A DNA stretch of 64,000 nucleotides, taken from Labrenzia sp. THAF82 (GTDB lineage: Bacteria; Pseudomonadota; Alphaproteobacteria; Rhizobiales; Stappiaceae). Each line of letters opens with the position of its first letter. The stretch's first letter is position 1. Below, piece after piece: positions 25,980 to 35,700 of this stretch. The position numbers and the translations under genes are program-made. A model generated the notes under the pieces. That model did not search any database. It was not told where the DNA came from and was given only the letters and a program-made list of their open reading frames with translations. The stretch lies in the NCBI RefSeq assembly GCF_009363435.1, contig NZ_CP045354.1, positions 2,074,501 through 2,138,500 of the forward strand. Reading direction: 5' to 3'.

Positions 25980-26828
25980 TTATTCGGCGATCACCTGTTT
26001 GACTTGCCAGCTTGTTCCAGGCCCTTGATGCAGTATGTCACACAGCCACGGCAGCAGAACCCGCATTTCATCCGCAAGAGTGAACGGCGGGTTGATCAAC
26101 GTCATCCCGGATCCGAGCATTCGTGTATCAGGGCCACTTTTCCCGACATTCAGTTCTATTGCGAGCACGTCGCTGATACCGGATGTTTCAAAAGCTTCGT
26201 GCATTCGGTTGATCGCTTTTGCATCCTTCATTGGATACCAGAGCGCATAGGTTCCACTCGCCCACTTCCGATAAGCCTTGCTTACTGCCTGTGTCATGCG
26301 ATCAAATTCATCGGTTGCTTCATATGCCGGATCGACCAGAACAAAGCCCCGCTTCTCTTTTGGCGGCAGAAAACTTCCCATGGCCATCCAACCATCGAGA
26401 TGAATTGTCTTGACCTGAAAGTCTCCTTCAAAGTGGGCGGACAGTGTTTTGAAGTCAGCCGGATGCAGTTCAGTCAGGCTCAACCGGTCAGTCTTTCGCA
26501 ACAATTGCCGCGTGAGGCCGGGTGACCCTGGATAGATCGTCAGGTCACCACTCGGATTGAGATCGCGGACCACGTCGAGCCAGGGGGCTATAAGAGTTTC
26601 AACTGAAGCAGGTGCATCTGCCGCAAGGACTTTCCCGATCCCTTGCTTCCATTCACCCGTTTTCTGGGTCTCTTTCGAGTTCAGATCGTACTGGCCAATC
26701 CCGGCGTGGGTGTCCAGGACCCTGAACGGCTTGTCCTTGCGTTGAAAATAGACGATCAACCTGGTCAATACGATGTGTTTGAGCACATCGCCAATGTTTC
26801 CAGCATGGTAGGCGTGACGGTAGTTCAT
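25980..26828 (-). CDS. rlmJ: 23S rRNA (adenine-2030-N6)-methyltransferase RlmJ
   Basis: A 282-residue SAM-dependent methyltransferase that modifies A2030 of 23S rRNA. It begins MNYRHAYHAGNIGDVLKHIV, the diagnostic RlmJ start, and has VLDTHAGIGQYDL (SAM loop), and FVLVDPAYE, where the usual DPPY reads DPAY. The C-terminal INPPFTLADEM is also typical. The variation at the catalytic tetrad is conservative (one Pro to Ala). The gene overlaps the upstream GNAT gene by 4 bp, so the two are translationally coupled. Confidence 0.94.
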   Translation of the reverse strand: MNYRHAYHAGNIGDVLKHIVLTRLIVYFQRKDKPFRVLDTHAGIGQYDLNSKETQKTGEWKQGIGKVLAADAPASVETLIAPWLDVVRDLNPSGDLTIYPGSPGLTRQLLRKTDRLSLTELHPADFKTLSAHFEGDFQVKTIHLDGWMAMGSFLPPKEKRGFVLVDPAYEATDEFDRMTQAVSKAYRKWASGTYALWYPMKDAKAINRMHEAFETSGISDVLAIELNVGKSGPDTRMLGSGMTLINPPFTLADEMRVLLPWLCDILHQGPGTSWQVKQVIAE

Positions 26829-27349
26829 TGAGCACCTTCTCCTGGAGAAGGCTCCGGATCCCGTTTCATGTAGATAACGGCAGTGTTTGTGTGATCCGCT
26901 TTGCCGACTTCCTGAAAACCGAGGCGTCCGTGAAACCGCAAGGAACCCGGGTTCGGTGGGCGCTCATTGACCTCGCACAGGAATGAACGTCCCGTCCCGG
27001 CGAAATGCCGGAAAAGTTCCGCATAGAGCGCGTCTCCAATTTTTCGGCCTCGCAGTGTTTCGTCAACGAAGATGCGGTCGATATAGGCAAAATTGGAAAA
27101 GCGTTCGCTTACCCAGACATAGTTTGGGCTGCTGTAGTCGGCACCATCGCCCATGCACAGGAGAAGGCCTACTGGCGCGTTGTCGATTTCCGCCACAAGA
27201 TTGATCAACGCGCTGTTGATCAAGTCCAGCATCGCTTCTGCGCTCAGTGCGCTCACACCTGGCGCTGCAGCATTGTTCAGTGGAAGCAGAGTTCCAAGGT
27301 CCCCGGGTAGAAATGGGCGGACCCGGACTGGCGTGTTTTCATTGTCCAT
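26825..27349 (-). CDS. GNAT-family N-acetyltransferase
   Basis: A 174-residue acetyltransferase. It shows the acetyl-CoA signature around IDRIFVDETLRGRKIGDALY (motif A, R/Q-x-x-G-x-G/A variant) and a motif B region with LRFHGRLGFQEVGK. The N-terminus (VRVRPFLPGDLGTLLPLNNA) fits RimI-type enzymes. Substrate unknown. Stop and start overlap with rlmJ (ATGA), suggesting a two-gene operon; whether the acetyl acceptor is ribosomal is speculation. Confidence 0.87.
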   Translation of the reverse strand: MDNENTPVRVRPFLPGDLGTLLPLNNAAAPGVSALSAEAMLDLINSALINLVAEIDNAPVGLLLCMGDGADYSSPNYVWVSERFSNFAYIDRIFVDETLRGRKIGDALYAELFRHFAGTGRSFLCEVNERPPNPGSLRFHGRLGFQEVGKADHTNTAVIYMKRDPEPSPGEGAQ

Positions 27350-27443
27350 TGGTAGTTCTTGTCAGATGAGTTAACGAGGGTATTCGGCCGAAAGGCCGTA
27401 CCTATGGTTATTGAAGAAGTCCATTCTGAGGCCGGAAAACGAC

Positions 27444-27468
27444 AAGGGCGCAGCAACGCTGCGCCCTT
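27444..27468 (-). terminator. Candidate terminator after the glycine-rich cold-shock gene
   Basis: An 11-bp perfect stem (AAGGGCGCAGC / GCTGCGCCCTT) with loop AAC lies 40 bp after the stop of the minus-strand cold-shock gene. The trailing minus-strand sequence is GTCGTTTTCC, a weak T tract. Confidence 0.65.
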
Positions 27469-27508
27469 AGATTGTTCATGTCTGTGCAGTTAAACCGTGT
27501 TCGGAAGT

Positions 27509-28369
27509 CTATTCCTCAACAGGTGCGCTGTCGTCTTCCGAGGGGCCGCCGTCCTCTTCCACGACCTGCAGGTTTACCGCTTTCGGTCCTTTGCCACGAC
27601 GGTCGGGTTCGGTTTCAAACGAGATCCGTTGCCCGCTGTCCAGCGAAGCCATACCGGAGCGTTCCACCGCTGAAATATGGACGAACACATCCGCGTCGCC
27701 TTCATCAGGTGTGATAAAGCCGAAGCCTTTGTCCGTCTTGAAGAATTTCACGGTGCCAGATTGGCGTGGACCGCGCTCAACCGGTGGGCCATCTCCGCGA
27801 GGGCGCTGTTGACGGAAGCCGTCGCCATCACCACCTTCACGATTGCCGTATCCGCCACGACCACCGCCATAGCCGCCGTCCCGGCCACCACCGCCGTAAC
27901 CACCGCCATCACGACCACCACCGCCGTAGCCGCCGCCTTCGCGACCGCCGCCGCCGTATCCGCCACGGCCGCCGCCGCCGCCATAGCCACCACGACCACC
28001 GCCGCCGCCATCGCCACCACGACCACCACCGCCATCACGGTCACCGTAACCGCCGCGTCCGCCGCCGCCTTCGCGATCACCACCACCGCCGTAGCCACCG
28101 CGGCCCCCACCGCCGTAACCGCCGTCTCGGTCACCGCCGCCGCCGTATCCGCCACGGCCGCCGCCATATCCGCCATCCCTATTGTCGCGGCCGTAGCCGC
28201 CACCAAAATCATTGTCACGTCCGCCCCGGTAACCTCCGCTGCGGCCACCGCCATAATCGCCACCGAAGTCGCTTCCGCCAAAATCACTGCCGAAGTCTTG
28301 CGGACCGCCAAACTCGCGTTTGCCGCCGCGTCGACCACGCGACCGCCGGTCCGAATCGCCATCGTGCAT
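27509..28369 (-). CDS. Cold-shock-domain protein with long GYGG/RGG-repeat N-terminus
   Basis: A 286-residue protein in two parts. Residues about 15-190 are almost entirely Gly, Arg, Tyr, Asp and Ser in repeats such as GGYGGGGRDGGYGGGRGGYG. Residues about 205-272 are a complete cold-shock domain with SGTVKFFKTDKGFGFITPDE (RNP1) and DVFVHISAVE (RNP2), so single-stranded RNA/DNA binding is expected. The last 15 residues are acidic (SEDDSAPVEE). Ordinary bacterial Csp proteins are about 70 residues. The Gly-rich segment before the domain resembles RNA-binding disordered tails of eukaryotic glycine-rich proteins, in reverse order. The DNA is repeat-rich and prone to length change. Confidence 0.9.
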   Translation of the reverse strand: MHDGDSDRRSRGRRGGKREFGGPQDFGSDFGGSDFGGDYGGGRSGGYRGGRDNDFGGGYGRDNRDGGYGGGRGGYGGGGDRDGGYGGGGRGGYGGGGDREGGGGRGGYGDRDGGGGRGGDGGGGGRGGYGGGGGRGGYGGGGREGGGYGGGGRDGGGYGGGGRDGGYGGGRGGYGNREGGDGDGFRQQRPRGDGPPVERGPRQSGTVKFFKTDKGFGFITPDEGDADVFVHISAVERSGMASLDSGQRISFETEPDRRGKGPKAVNLQVVEEDGGPSEDDSAPVEE

Positions 28370-28583
28370 TACTAAATCACCTTAATTTCTGTGCCGCACC
28401 GACACATCACACCCAATCTCACCCGCCTTCACAGTCGAGTCACTTCGCCAAGACGCACCCGGTACGTCTGTTCAACATTCTGGGATAGGGCTGAAACACA
28501 CCTGCCGCATCCCTCTCCAGCCGCTGCGTCATCATCATAAGGGCGAGAGAGGCAAAATCGCAAGAAATTCCTTGGTCCACGGC

Positions 28584-29681
28584 CTAATTGGAGGCGTTTT
28601 TGGTCGGCCAGGTGTTTGACCAATTGGACAAGTCGGGGGGTGTGCCGTCACAGGTTTTTCGTGTCGCTTCTTCCAGCAGCACCAGTCCTGTTCCGTTCCA
28701 GCTCCACCGGTTCCAGAGCCCGCATTCGCCGACGCCGGAGCCCTTGAAGTAGCTTATAAGTTGCTGATCTGCCGGGATCCATCTTGCGTTGTAGATCAGA
28801 TCCGATGCAATCGGCCCCTTTTCAGACATGCGAGCGACATGCACCTGACGCGCGGCTCCGTCCTTGCCAGAGAGCACGGCAACATAGGGACTGTTTATAG
28901 CGGTGGGTGCGCCGCACGGAATAATATAAAGCGATGACGTGTCTTCAAGAGGCACGCGGACGGCGTTGAGGCTCGCGAAGATTGTCGGGTCAATTTCGGA
29001 GCACAGCCTGTTGGCGGACCAAACGGCGGCGACTTCCGGCGGCAATTGATCTGCGCTGACGACCGGGACTGCATGCGGAGCATCTTTGGCAGGCTCATCG
29101 CCCTTTGATATGATTGCGGCAACGGTGCCGGTACGATCCTGCCGATTGTCGAGCCAGAGCAAGCTGGCCTTCAGGCCTTGCAAGGGAACAGGGACAGCAA
29201 CGGGATCTGCATCTCCCACGGAGGGCAATTGAATTGTCAGTTCCCGGCCGGAACGCATGGCCTCCAGCAATGTCACTGTGGCTGGGCCCGTCGGATACCA
29301 GAAACCTTCACCGCCGAGCGGGCGGAAGCCTGCAGGAGGTGTCACTGCGGTCTGCATCTCGCGCAGTTGCTCGATCGGCAGCGCCTCAATAACGCCTCCA
29401 TCAACTTCAAACTGTAGTGTTCCGTCCTGAGGCAGCTCCGTGTTGGTTGTCAGACGCACCAGAGGTTGGGCCTCTGCTTGCCAATCACGAACGATCCGAA
29501 CATCCACCCAGACGGATTGGGACCTGGTAAAGGAAGACGCAAAACACACACCCGTATTGCCGCAGTCAACGGTCCAGCCTTCAAAACTGGGAGCCGTTCT
29601 GCCGGGCTGCGCCATTCCCGCCGAGGCGGGGACAAGGGCTGCCGCCGTTGTTATCAGCAGTGTTAATAGTCTTCGCTTCAT
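28584..29681 (-). CDS. Exported DUF1176 protein
   Basis: A 365-residue periplasmic protein. The signal peptide is MKRRLLTLLITTAAALVPAS with cleavage after SAGMAQ. The N-terminal domain (FEGWTVDCGNTGVCFASSF) resembles the invasion-associated locus B type fold. The C-terminal domain ends with the DUF1176 pattern VGECGLWNRWSWNGTGLVLL then KTCDGTPPD, with paired cysteines. Function is unknown. A paralogue with the same layout lies at 47995-49209. It precedes the cold-shock gene on the same strand by 214 bp. Confidence 0.82.
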   Translation of the reverse strand: MKRRLLTLLITTAAALVPASAGMAQPGRTAPSFEGWTVDCGNTGVCFASSFTRSQSVWVDVRIVRDWQAEAQPLVRLTTNTELPQDGTLQFEVDGGVIEALPIEQLREMQTAVTPPAGFRPLGGEGFWYPTGPATVTLLEAMRSGRELTIQLPSVGDADPVAVPVPLQGLKASLLWLDNRQDRTGTVAAIISKGDEPAKDAPHAVPVVSADQLPPEVAAVWSANRLCSEIDPTIFASLNAVRVPLEDTSSLYIIPCGAPTAINSPYVAVLSGKDGAARQVHVARMSEKGPIASDLIYNARWIPADQQLISYFKGSGVGECGLWNRWSWNGTGLVLLEEATRKTCDGTPPDLSNWSNTWPTKNASN

Positions 29682-29849
29682 ATGGTTCGGATACCCGATT
29701 TTGGCTGCCGTCTTCTCAGCGGTCTTGTCTTCTTGTACGAAATGCTTGCGGCAAGGTGAAGCCGCTTATGATCATATTCCTAATAACGGCCTGTGTTGTC
29801 CCGTATTACTTATAATGCCGGAACTTGGGTTTCACGAGAGGAGGCGGTT

Positions 29850-30533
29850 TTGTCGCAAGAAGAAAATGGACCCGACGGCCAGGACGGTGACGAGATGCCG
29901 CCGATCCAGGTCATGGTTATTGTCGTCACACAGTTTCAGCAAAACTGCTCGCTGATCTGGGACCCGGCGACGATGAAAGGTGCTGTGGTGGACCCTGGTG
30001 GCGATGTCGAGCGCATTCAGGCTGCAATTGAAAAGCAGGGTGTCAGCGTCGAAAAAATTGTGCTCACTCACGGTCACATAGACCATGTGGGCGGCGCAGC
30101 CGACCTTGCTGCTGCGCTGAGTGTGCCTGTCGAGGGTCCTCACGAAGCCGACCAGCCGCTGATAGACAGGATCTCCGATCAGGCTGTGCAATTCGGTGTG
30201 GATGGCGTCAAACCGGTTATGCCGGATCGATGGATGGTCGAAGGTGATCAGATCGAAATTGCCGGAAGGACATTCGATGTTCTGCATTGCCCGGGTCATT
30301 CGCCCGGTCATCTGGTTTTCTTCGACAAGGAACTGCGGTTCGCCATCTCCGGCGATGTGCTCTTTGCAGGTTCGATCGGCAGAACCGATCTGCCTGGAGG
30401 CGATCATGCGACCTTGATCAAATCCATTCAGGAAAAACTGCTGCCGCTCGGTGACGATGTCTCGTTCTTGCCCGGCCACGGCCAGGCATCGACACTGGGA
30501 CAGGAACGGGAAACAAATCCGTTTCTGACCTAG
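29850..30533 (+). CDS. Metallo-beta-lactamase-fold hydrolase (YcbL/glyoxalase II-like)
   Basis: A 227-residue hydrolase. I choose the TTG at 29850, because AGGAGG lies 5 nt in front of it; the frame extends upstream to an ATG at 29793 without any ribosome site. The metal centre motifs are LTHGHIDHVGGAADLA, HCPGHSPGHLVFFD, ISGDVLFAGSIGRTDLPGGD and LPGHGQASTLGQE, a complete two-metal set as in YcbL and glyoxalase II. It likely cleaves a glutathione or other thioester. It is transcribed away from the DUF1176 gene and is alone on this strand here. Confidence 0.93.
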   Translation: MSQEENGPDGQDGDEMPPIQVMVIVVTQFQQNCSLIWDPATMKGAVVDPGGDVERIQAAIEKQGVSVEKIVLTHGHIDHVGGAADLAAALSVPVEGPHEADQPLIDRISDQAVQFGVDGVKPVMPDRWMVEGDQIEIAGRTFDVLHCPGHSPGHLVFFDKELRFAISGDVLFAGSIGRTDLPGGDHATLIKSIQEKLLPLGDDVSFLPGHGQASTLGQERETNPFLT

Positions 30534-30560
30534 TTCGACACACTGTCTAAGACTGGGTTG

Positions 30561-31562
30561 TCAGAGCAAAGCCCGAAGGTCATCGATGCGATCGTTGACC
30601 AGCCAGCCATAATAGTTCTCGCGGGGCCAGGATCTTCCGGTTCTGCGGAACTTGGCAGCCCGGCTCCAGGGGTCGCCGAGATTGTAGAGGGTCGCCGTCA
30701 GGCCCGGATTGTTCGAGATGTCGACTTTGCCAACGGATTTATAAGCTGCAATCGCGTCCTGAATGATCGCCGCCATGTAGTGGAGCGAGATATTCGGATC
30801 CATGGTGGCCTTATAGACTTCCTTCGGCTTGGAAGCTTCGAGCTTGCGATAGTTGCTCTGACGGGCAACTCGGTCGGTCATCTTTAGAACGGTGAGTGGG
30901 CTTAATTGACCCAGCCCGAAACTCTGACCTGAAAACAGCGGCTGAAAAAACGCTTCGTTGAAGTTCTTCTTCGGATACCGAACGCCATCAACCCTGCGGC
31001 CACGAAACTTGCTGTTCCAGACATTCTCATAGCAGGACCAGCGCCTGTCGCTGCTCTTTTGAATGTGGTCCTTGCTGCAGCGCTCAAACTGTGGCCGTTC
31101 GACAAATGTGTCGACATGCTCGCCATTCAATTCGAACTCGAACCTGATGCCGGCATAGGCGAGCGCCTTGACGTAGTACGATTGAGCGCTGTCGAGCGTG
31201 TCGTAATTGTAGGTGTGTTCGCCGACAATCGCGCCGATGAGATGGATTGGGTCTATGCCGTAGCGCTTGGACACGCGCTTGATGGAACCTAACAGCCGGC
31301 GGTCGCGCTTGAGAACCGACAAGACCTTGTTGAACTTGGCATCGTAGCTGGATTTGGACGCATTGGTGCGGCGGGAGGAAGCAAACGGGATCTTGGGTTG
31401 GGACTTGTATCTGTTTCCCTCGGGGACCGCGCGCACGGATTGGGCCTGCGCTTCGACCACCGGCATCAGGTGTGTCGACACCGGGTTAAATAGCAACGCC
31501 AATGCAAGGCATCCTGTCGCCAGTCTGGATGTGAACCTTAGCGGGCCGGTCTTCCTGCACAT
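30561..31562 (-). CDS. Exported DUF1402 protein
   Basis: A 333-residue protein, taking the ATG at 31562, which starts a clear signal peptide (LATGCLALALLFNPVSTHLM). The mature part begins with a Ser/Arg linker and then a folded domain with RYGIDPIHLIGAIVGEHTYN, SGQSFGLGQLSPLTVLKMTD and NLGDPWSRAAKFR. The Glu in the first motif and the helix arrangement resemble lytic transglycosylases (a SLT-like fold). DUF1402 proteins are common in Hyphomicrobiales; a cell-wall role is plausible but unproven. An upstream in-frame start at 31676 has no signal character. Confidence 0.78.
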   Translation of the reverse strand: MCRKTGPLRFTSRLATGCLALALLFNPVSTHLMPVVEAQAQSVRAVPEGNRYKSQPKIPFASSRRTNASKSSYDAKFNKVLSVLKRDRRLLGSIKRVSKRYGIDPIHLIGAIVGEHTYNYDTLDSAQSYYVKALAYAGIRFEFELNGEHVDTFVERPQFERCSKDHIQKSSDRRWSCYENVWNSKFRGRRVDGVRYPKKNFNEAFFQPLFSGQSFGLGQLSPLTVLKMTDRVARQSNYRKLEASKPKEVYKATMDPNISLHYMAAIIQDAIAAYKSVGKVDISNNPGLTATLYNLGDPWSRAAKFRRTGRSWPRENYYGWLVNDRIDDLRALL

Positions 31563-32043
31563 TGTGATCGCTCTGCGATTGACGTTGTTGTTAATGTTTC
31601 GCCGAACAGAACCCGGCAGCGCCTCGAACCATAACGGTTTCACATAGTTCGCTGAGCGAGACTGTAAATAACTCATTTTTCAGATTGCCCCCAGAAAAAA
31701 GCACCGCCACATACAAGATGCAAGCGGTACGCTTTTCTAAGTCGGGGACATCAACAAAGAAGTGATGACTATCACAAGGTTTCGGAATCCTGCGATCAGT
31801 CCGATCACCCCCCCCCATCAACGACACTAGTGCACCTCCATGGAGAGGTGGGATCACAGGTGAGTTATGAACACGCCTCTTAGTGAAATAGACCAAGCCG
31901 TTTTCAGAGCTGTACTTAGCCTAGGCCTTGCCTAGACCAGCCGCTGTCTTCGGTTTCTGTTGGTCCGTCACGAAGGTTGATTTGAATGTCTTGTCTGCAT
32001 GATCTGTCACCACTTCGAACGATCGTCTGCATTCGTTGGCTTG
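31563..32043. other. 481-bp intergenic region with nine-C tract
   Basis: This gap separates the DUF1402 gene start from the end of the response regulator gene. It has a run of nine C at 31808-31816 and no frame with credible composition (a 101-codon frame at 31591-31896 on the minus strand was rejected). The promoter of the DUF1402 gene should lie in 31570-31700. No RNA gene was recognised. Confidence 0.5.
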
Positions 32044-32754
32044 TCAGTCGAAAATATAACCAACGCCTCGAACTGTTCGAATGATTTCCGGCTTATCCGG
32101 ATTGGGTTCGATTTTTCGCCGGATGCGCGAAATTCGCAGGTCGATTGATCTGTCGAAAGGCTCCCAAGCCTTGTCATGTGCCTGTTCAAGCAGTTGGTCC
32201 CGATTGAGTATCCGTCCACGGTTGGCCGCAAATACACGTAACAGACGGAACTCCATGGCAGTAATGGTTACTTCATTGCCATCAGGCCCAAACAGACGAG
32301 CGCTATCAACATCAAGTCGACAGGGCCCGAATTGCACCGCTCCTTCAGGTGCTTTGGACTTGTCCTTCGCTCCTTGGCCGATTTCATTTCGACGAATTGT
32401 CGCCTTGATCCGCGCTTGAAGCTCACGAAGATCGACCGGCTTTACAAGATAATCATCGGCGCCGAATTCCAAGCCGAGGATCTTGTCGACCAGTTCACCT
32501 GCGGCCGTCAGCATGAGAACAGGGACAACAGACGTTTTTCTCAATTCGCGCAGAGCTGTCAGCCCGTCCTTGCCTGGCATTTTGACATCGAGCAACACGA
32601 GATCCGGTTCCCGCTCATTCATCAGAACGAACAAGGACGCGGCGTCCTCAGCTTCTCGGATAAGATAGCCACACTCACTTAGATGGTCGCTCAGCATTCT
32701 TCTCAGCGGTGCCTCGTCATCACAGATTATGATCTCGCGACAGTCCTCGCTCAT
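32044..32754 (-). CDS. OmpR-family response regulator
   Basis: A 236-residue regulator. The receiver has IICDDEAPLRRM, phospho-acceptor Asp56 (DLVLLDVKMPGKDG) and KPVD; the C-terminal winged helix ends RTVRGVGYIFD. It overlaps the hybrid kinase stop by 4 bp and lies downstream of it, so kinase and regulator are coupled. Because the kinase has its own C-terminal receiver, phosphate could flow through that domain or directly. Target genes are unknown; the RTX protein gene lies just upstream of the kinase and is one candidate. Confidence 0.92.
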   Translation of the reverse strand: MSEDCREIIICDDEAPLRRMLSDHLSECGYLIREAEDAASLFVLMNEREPDLVLLDVKMPGKDGLTALRELRKTSVVPVLMLTAAGELVDKILGLEFGADDYLVKPVDLRELQARIKATIRRNEIGQGAKDKSKAPEGAVQFGPCRLDVDSARLFGPDGNEVTITAMEFRLLRVFAANRGRILNRDQLLEQAHDKAWEPFDRSIDLRISRIRRKIEPNPDKPEIIRTVRGVGYIFD

Positions 32755-35700
32755 GTAGTTTTCTTTCTTTGTTCAACAATCTGTTTCAACAGCAGAAGGA
32801 GATCTTCCTTTGCGATGGGCTTTTCGATATGTGGACATCCGGTCGAGCTGAAAAAGCGCTGAATTTTGTCACTCATAGTGTCTCCCGTGACAAAACCCAC
32901 CCGTTGGGCCGCTTCCGGTGCGATGACTTCCAACGCGTAGAAAAATTCCGCGCCGTTAATGCCGGGCATTTTATAATCGCACAGAATGGCATCGTAAGAC
33001 TGAGCCTCTGCCTTCCGTAGTGCTTCTCTTGGAGAGACACCCTTCGTTACGTTGTACCCCTCTTCTTTCAGAATATCGTAGAGAAGTTGAGCAACGCCAA
33101 CATCGTCCTCAACAATGAGAACCGAGAAATTCCCAGGGGCAACTTCCTCTTTGACACGCGCCTTGTTGGCTTCCGCTTGGTCCGTCACGGCGGGCAATTT
33201 GACGGAAAATCGTGTTCCTTTTCCCGGAGCTGATTTCAACACAAGTTTTCCGTCATGGTTGGCGACGATGCGATGACTAAACGCGAGGCCGACCCCCGTG
33301 CCCTTGCCGACATCCTTGGTCGTGAAGAAGGGCTCAAAAATGCGCTTTTGAAGATGCGGAGGGATACCTGGCCCATTGTCTTCAACGTCGACGACCACCC
33401 GCTTCGATCCTGCCTCGAAACGTGTCCGGACGGAGAGCTTGCCCGCATGTCCAAGAGGTTGAACGGCTTGCTTTGCGTTCGTGATGAGATTGCTGAAGAC
33501 CTGTGCCAGCTGATCGAAATCGCCAGAAACCGGCGGCACGCTCTGGTCGAGTGTGCTTGTTAGGATCGTACCGCTGGACGTTAGTCCGTAGCTTGAGACT
33601 TCGAGGACGGTGGCCAGCACGTCGTTGACGGAACAGAGCTCGACCCTCGCTGGCCTGCGACGCGCCATGGACAAGAACGTTCGAACGATTTTTGTCGCCC
33701 GTTCTGCGGACTGGCAGATCAGGTCAACGCGACCTGCCTGAATTGGGTCGGAGATCTTGCCCTGAAGCATCTGGGCGTAGCCGGAAATTACAGAAAGTGG
33801 ATTGTTGAGTTCATGTGCAACACCTGCAAGAAGTTCACCGAGTGCGGAGAGTTTCTCGTTTTGGTGGACAAGTTCGCGTTGACGCTCAAGCTCAGCCTGC
33901 ATGGCAAGTTGATCGGAAATATCCCGGGTGGAGGAGACGATGACATCCTCGCCCTTGTAATCGGTGACCCTGGCAGCTGTCAGACCTTCCATGATGGATC
34001 CGTCAGCTCTGCGGAACTGGACGCGATAGTCGTCAAGCTGACCCGTTGGCAGCAGGGCTCTTAGATACGCCTCGCGATCTTCCGGCTTCAAGAAGAAGCT
34101 GAGGGTCGTCTGGATATTGCCGAAACGTTCCCTGGAAGCAGGTGGACAATAGATGATCTTCCCGTCGTCGACCCGGGAGACTAGAAAATTCGCCGGACAG
34201 GCTTCAACGATCTTTCGCAGCAGCATATCGGATTCGCGTTGTTCTTCTTCCGCGCGGAGCTGCTCCGTGACATCCATAAAGGAGACCAGATAGCCGTTCA
34301 GTTCGGTCTTGTGCGCAGAAGCAAGCAGTGTTGCTCCGTTTGCGAGTTTCAGGGTTATCTTTTTCTCATAGGTGCGGATGGTGTTTTCGAGCTCTTCCAC
34401 ATATGAAGCCTCTTCAAGGCCTTCTGGAATGCACATCACATCGGCTTTGAACAGCCGCCGCATGATACTGACGACATTTTCGCCAATTTCGGGTGCGGGT
34501 ATGTTGCTGAAAAACATGCGGTGCCATTCGCGATTTGCCATCGAGAAGTTGAGGTCTGCGTCGTAGAGCACCAAGCCCTCATCCAGAGACTGGATGGCAT
34601 CGTTTAGAACAGAGAGACTAAGCTCCTCCGCTTCGATCAAGGCAGTCGTGTCGGTTACTACGATCACTCTGCCATCGTCCTGAGTGACGGCCCGTTCCAC
34701 AAAAAAGTGGCGGCCGTCTTTGAAACTGACCTCCATGGACGCGAGCGTTTGACGCTGTTCCTGAGCGGCCCTGCTGAAGTGGGCAGCAGCATCGTTTCCA
34801 ACTGGCTGTCCCTTCACGGTGGCGATGTGGTGAGCGAGGATTTCTATTCGTTGCTCATCCGACAGCGCGAGAATTTCGTCGACACTTAGTTGGAAAGGGG
34901 CGGCGAAGGCCTCGTTGCAATGTGTGAAGCGGCCATCTGCGCTTTCAATGGCAACCCCGACCGGCAGGCGAGCGACCACGTCGGTAAACAGACGTTCGGC
35001 TTTGAAGCGCTCAGTGATATCGAGCACGGTTGCGACGACGCCGCCGCCCTTGAGGCGGGTAAGCGTGATAACTCTGTACGTGCCGTCAGCTACCTTAATG
35101 TCGATTTTGAGGGTGCCGAGTTCATCGAGGGTCTGAAAAATTTGCGCTGGTCCGCCGGTTGGCCCTCGAATGATGGTGACGTGGCCGTCGCTCATGGCGC
35201 GCTGGATGACTTCCGACATGGGAGTGCCTGGTTTCAACACATCCTTGTGTGGTCCAAGCATGTTCGCATACTGGCTGTTTGCGTATACCAAGCGCCGGTC
35301 CCTGTCATAAAGCACAAAGCCTTCATCGAAAGCCTCAATTGCTTCGAGCAAAACATGTTCGCCGATTTTGTCCTGTGAATGAGGTCGGGTAACTTCCCGC
35401 AATTCGGTCAGGAAATTGCCCTGCTTGGTTTCGCTGGAGGTTGCTTGCAGTACGCGGCCGTCGCGGTGACGCAGGTAGGCATTTCCATCGCTTGCCATTT
35501 TTTCTTGCAGATCATTGGCAAACTGACTTGGATCAGTGTCGGTTGGAATGTCGAAGCAATTATGATCGACTAGGTCTGTGAAAATCTCTTGGAAATCTCT
35601 GTGGACCGAAAACAGTCTTGTGTCGTTTTCAAAGACGCGTTCGCGAAAAACTGCATTGGAGGAAATTAGACGCCAGGTGCGGTCCCAGAGCGCGACACCT

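Noticed and set aside
27677-28488. Long plus-strand frames (232 and 240 codons) and a minus-strand frame 27748-28362 across the Gly-rich gene
   Set aside because: They are by-products of the GC-rich triplet-like repeats of the cold-shock gene; their translations are Ala/Thr/Val or His/Arg repeats with no domain.
31591-31896. 101-codon minus-strand frame upstream of the DUF1402 gene
   Set aside because: No ribosome site, and the translation crosses the C tract and overlaps the likely promoter; composition is not coding-like.
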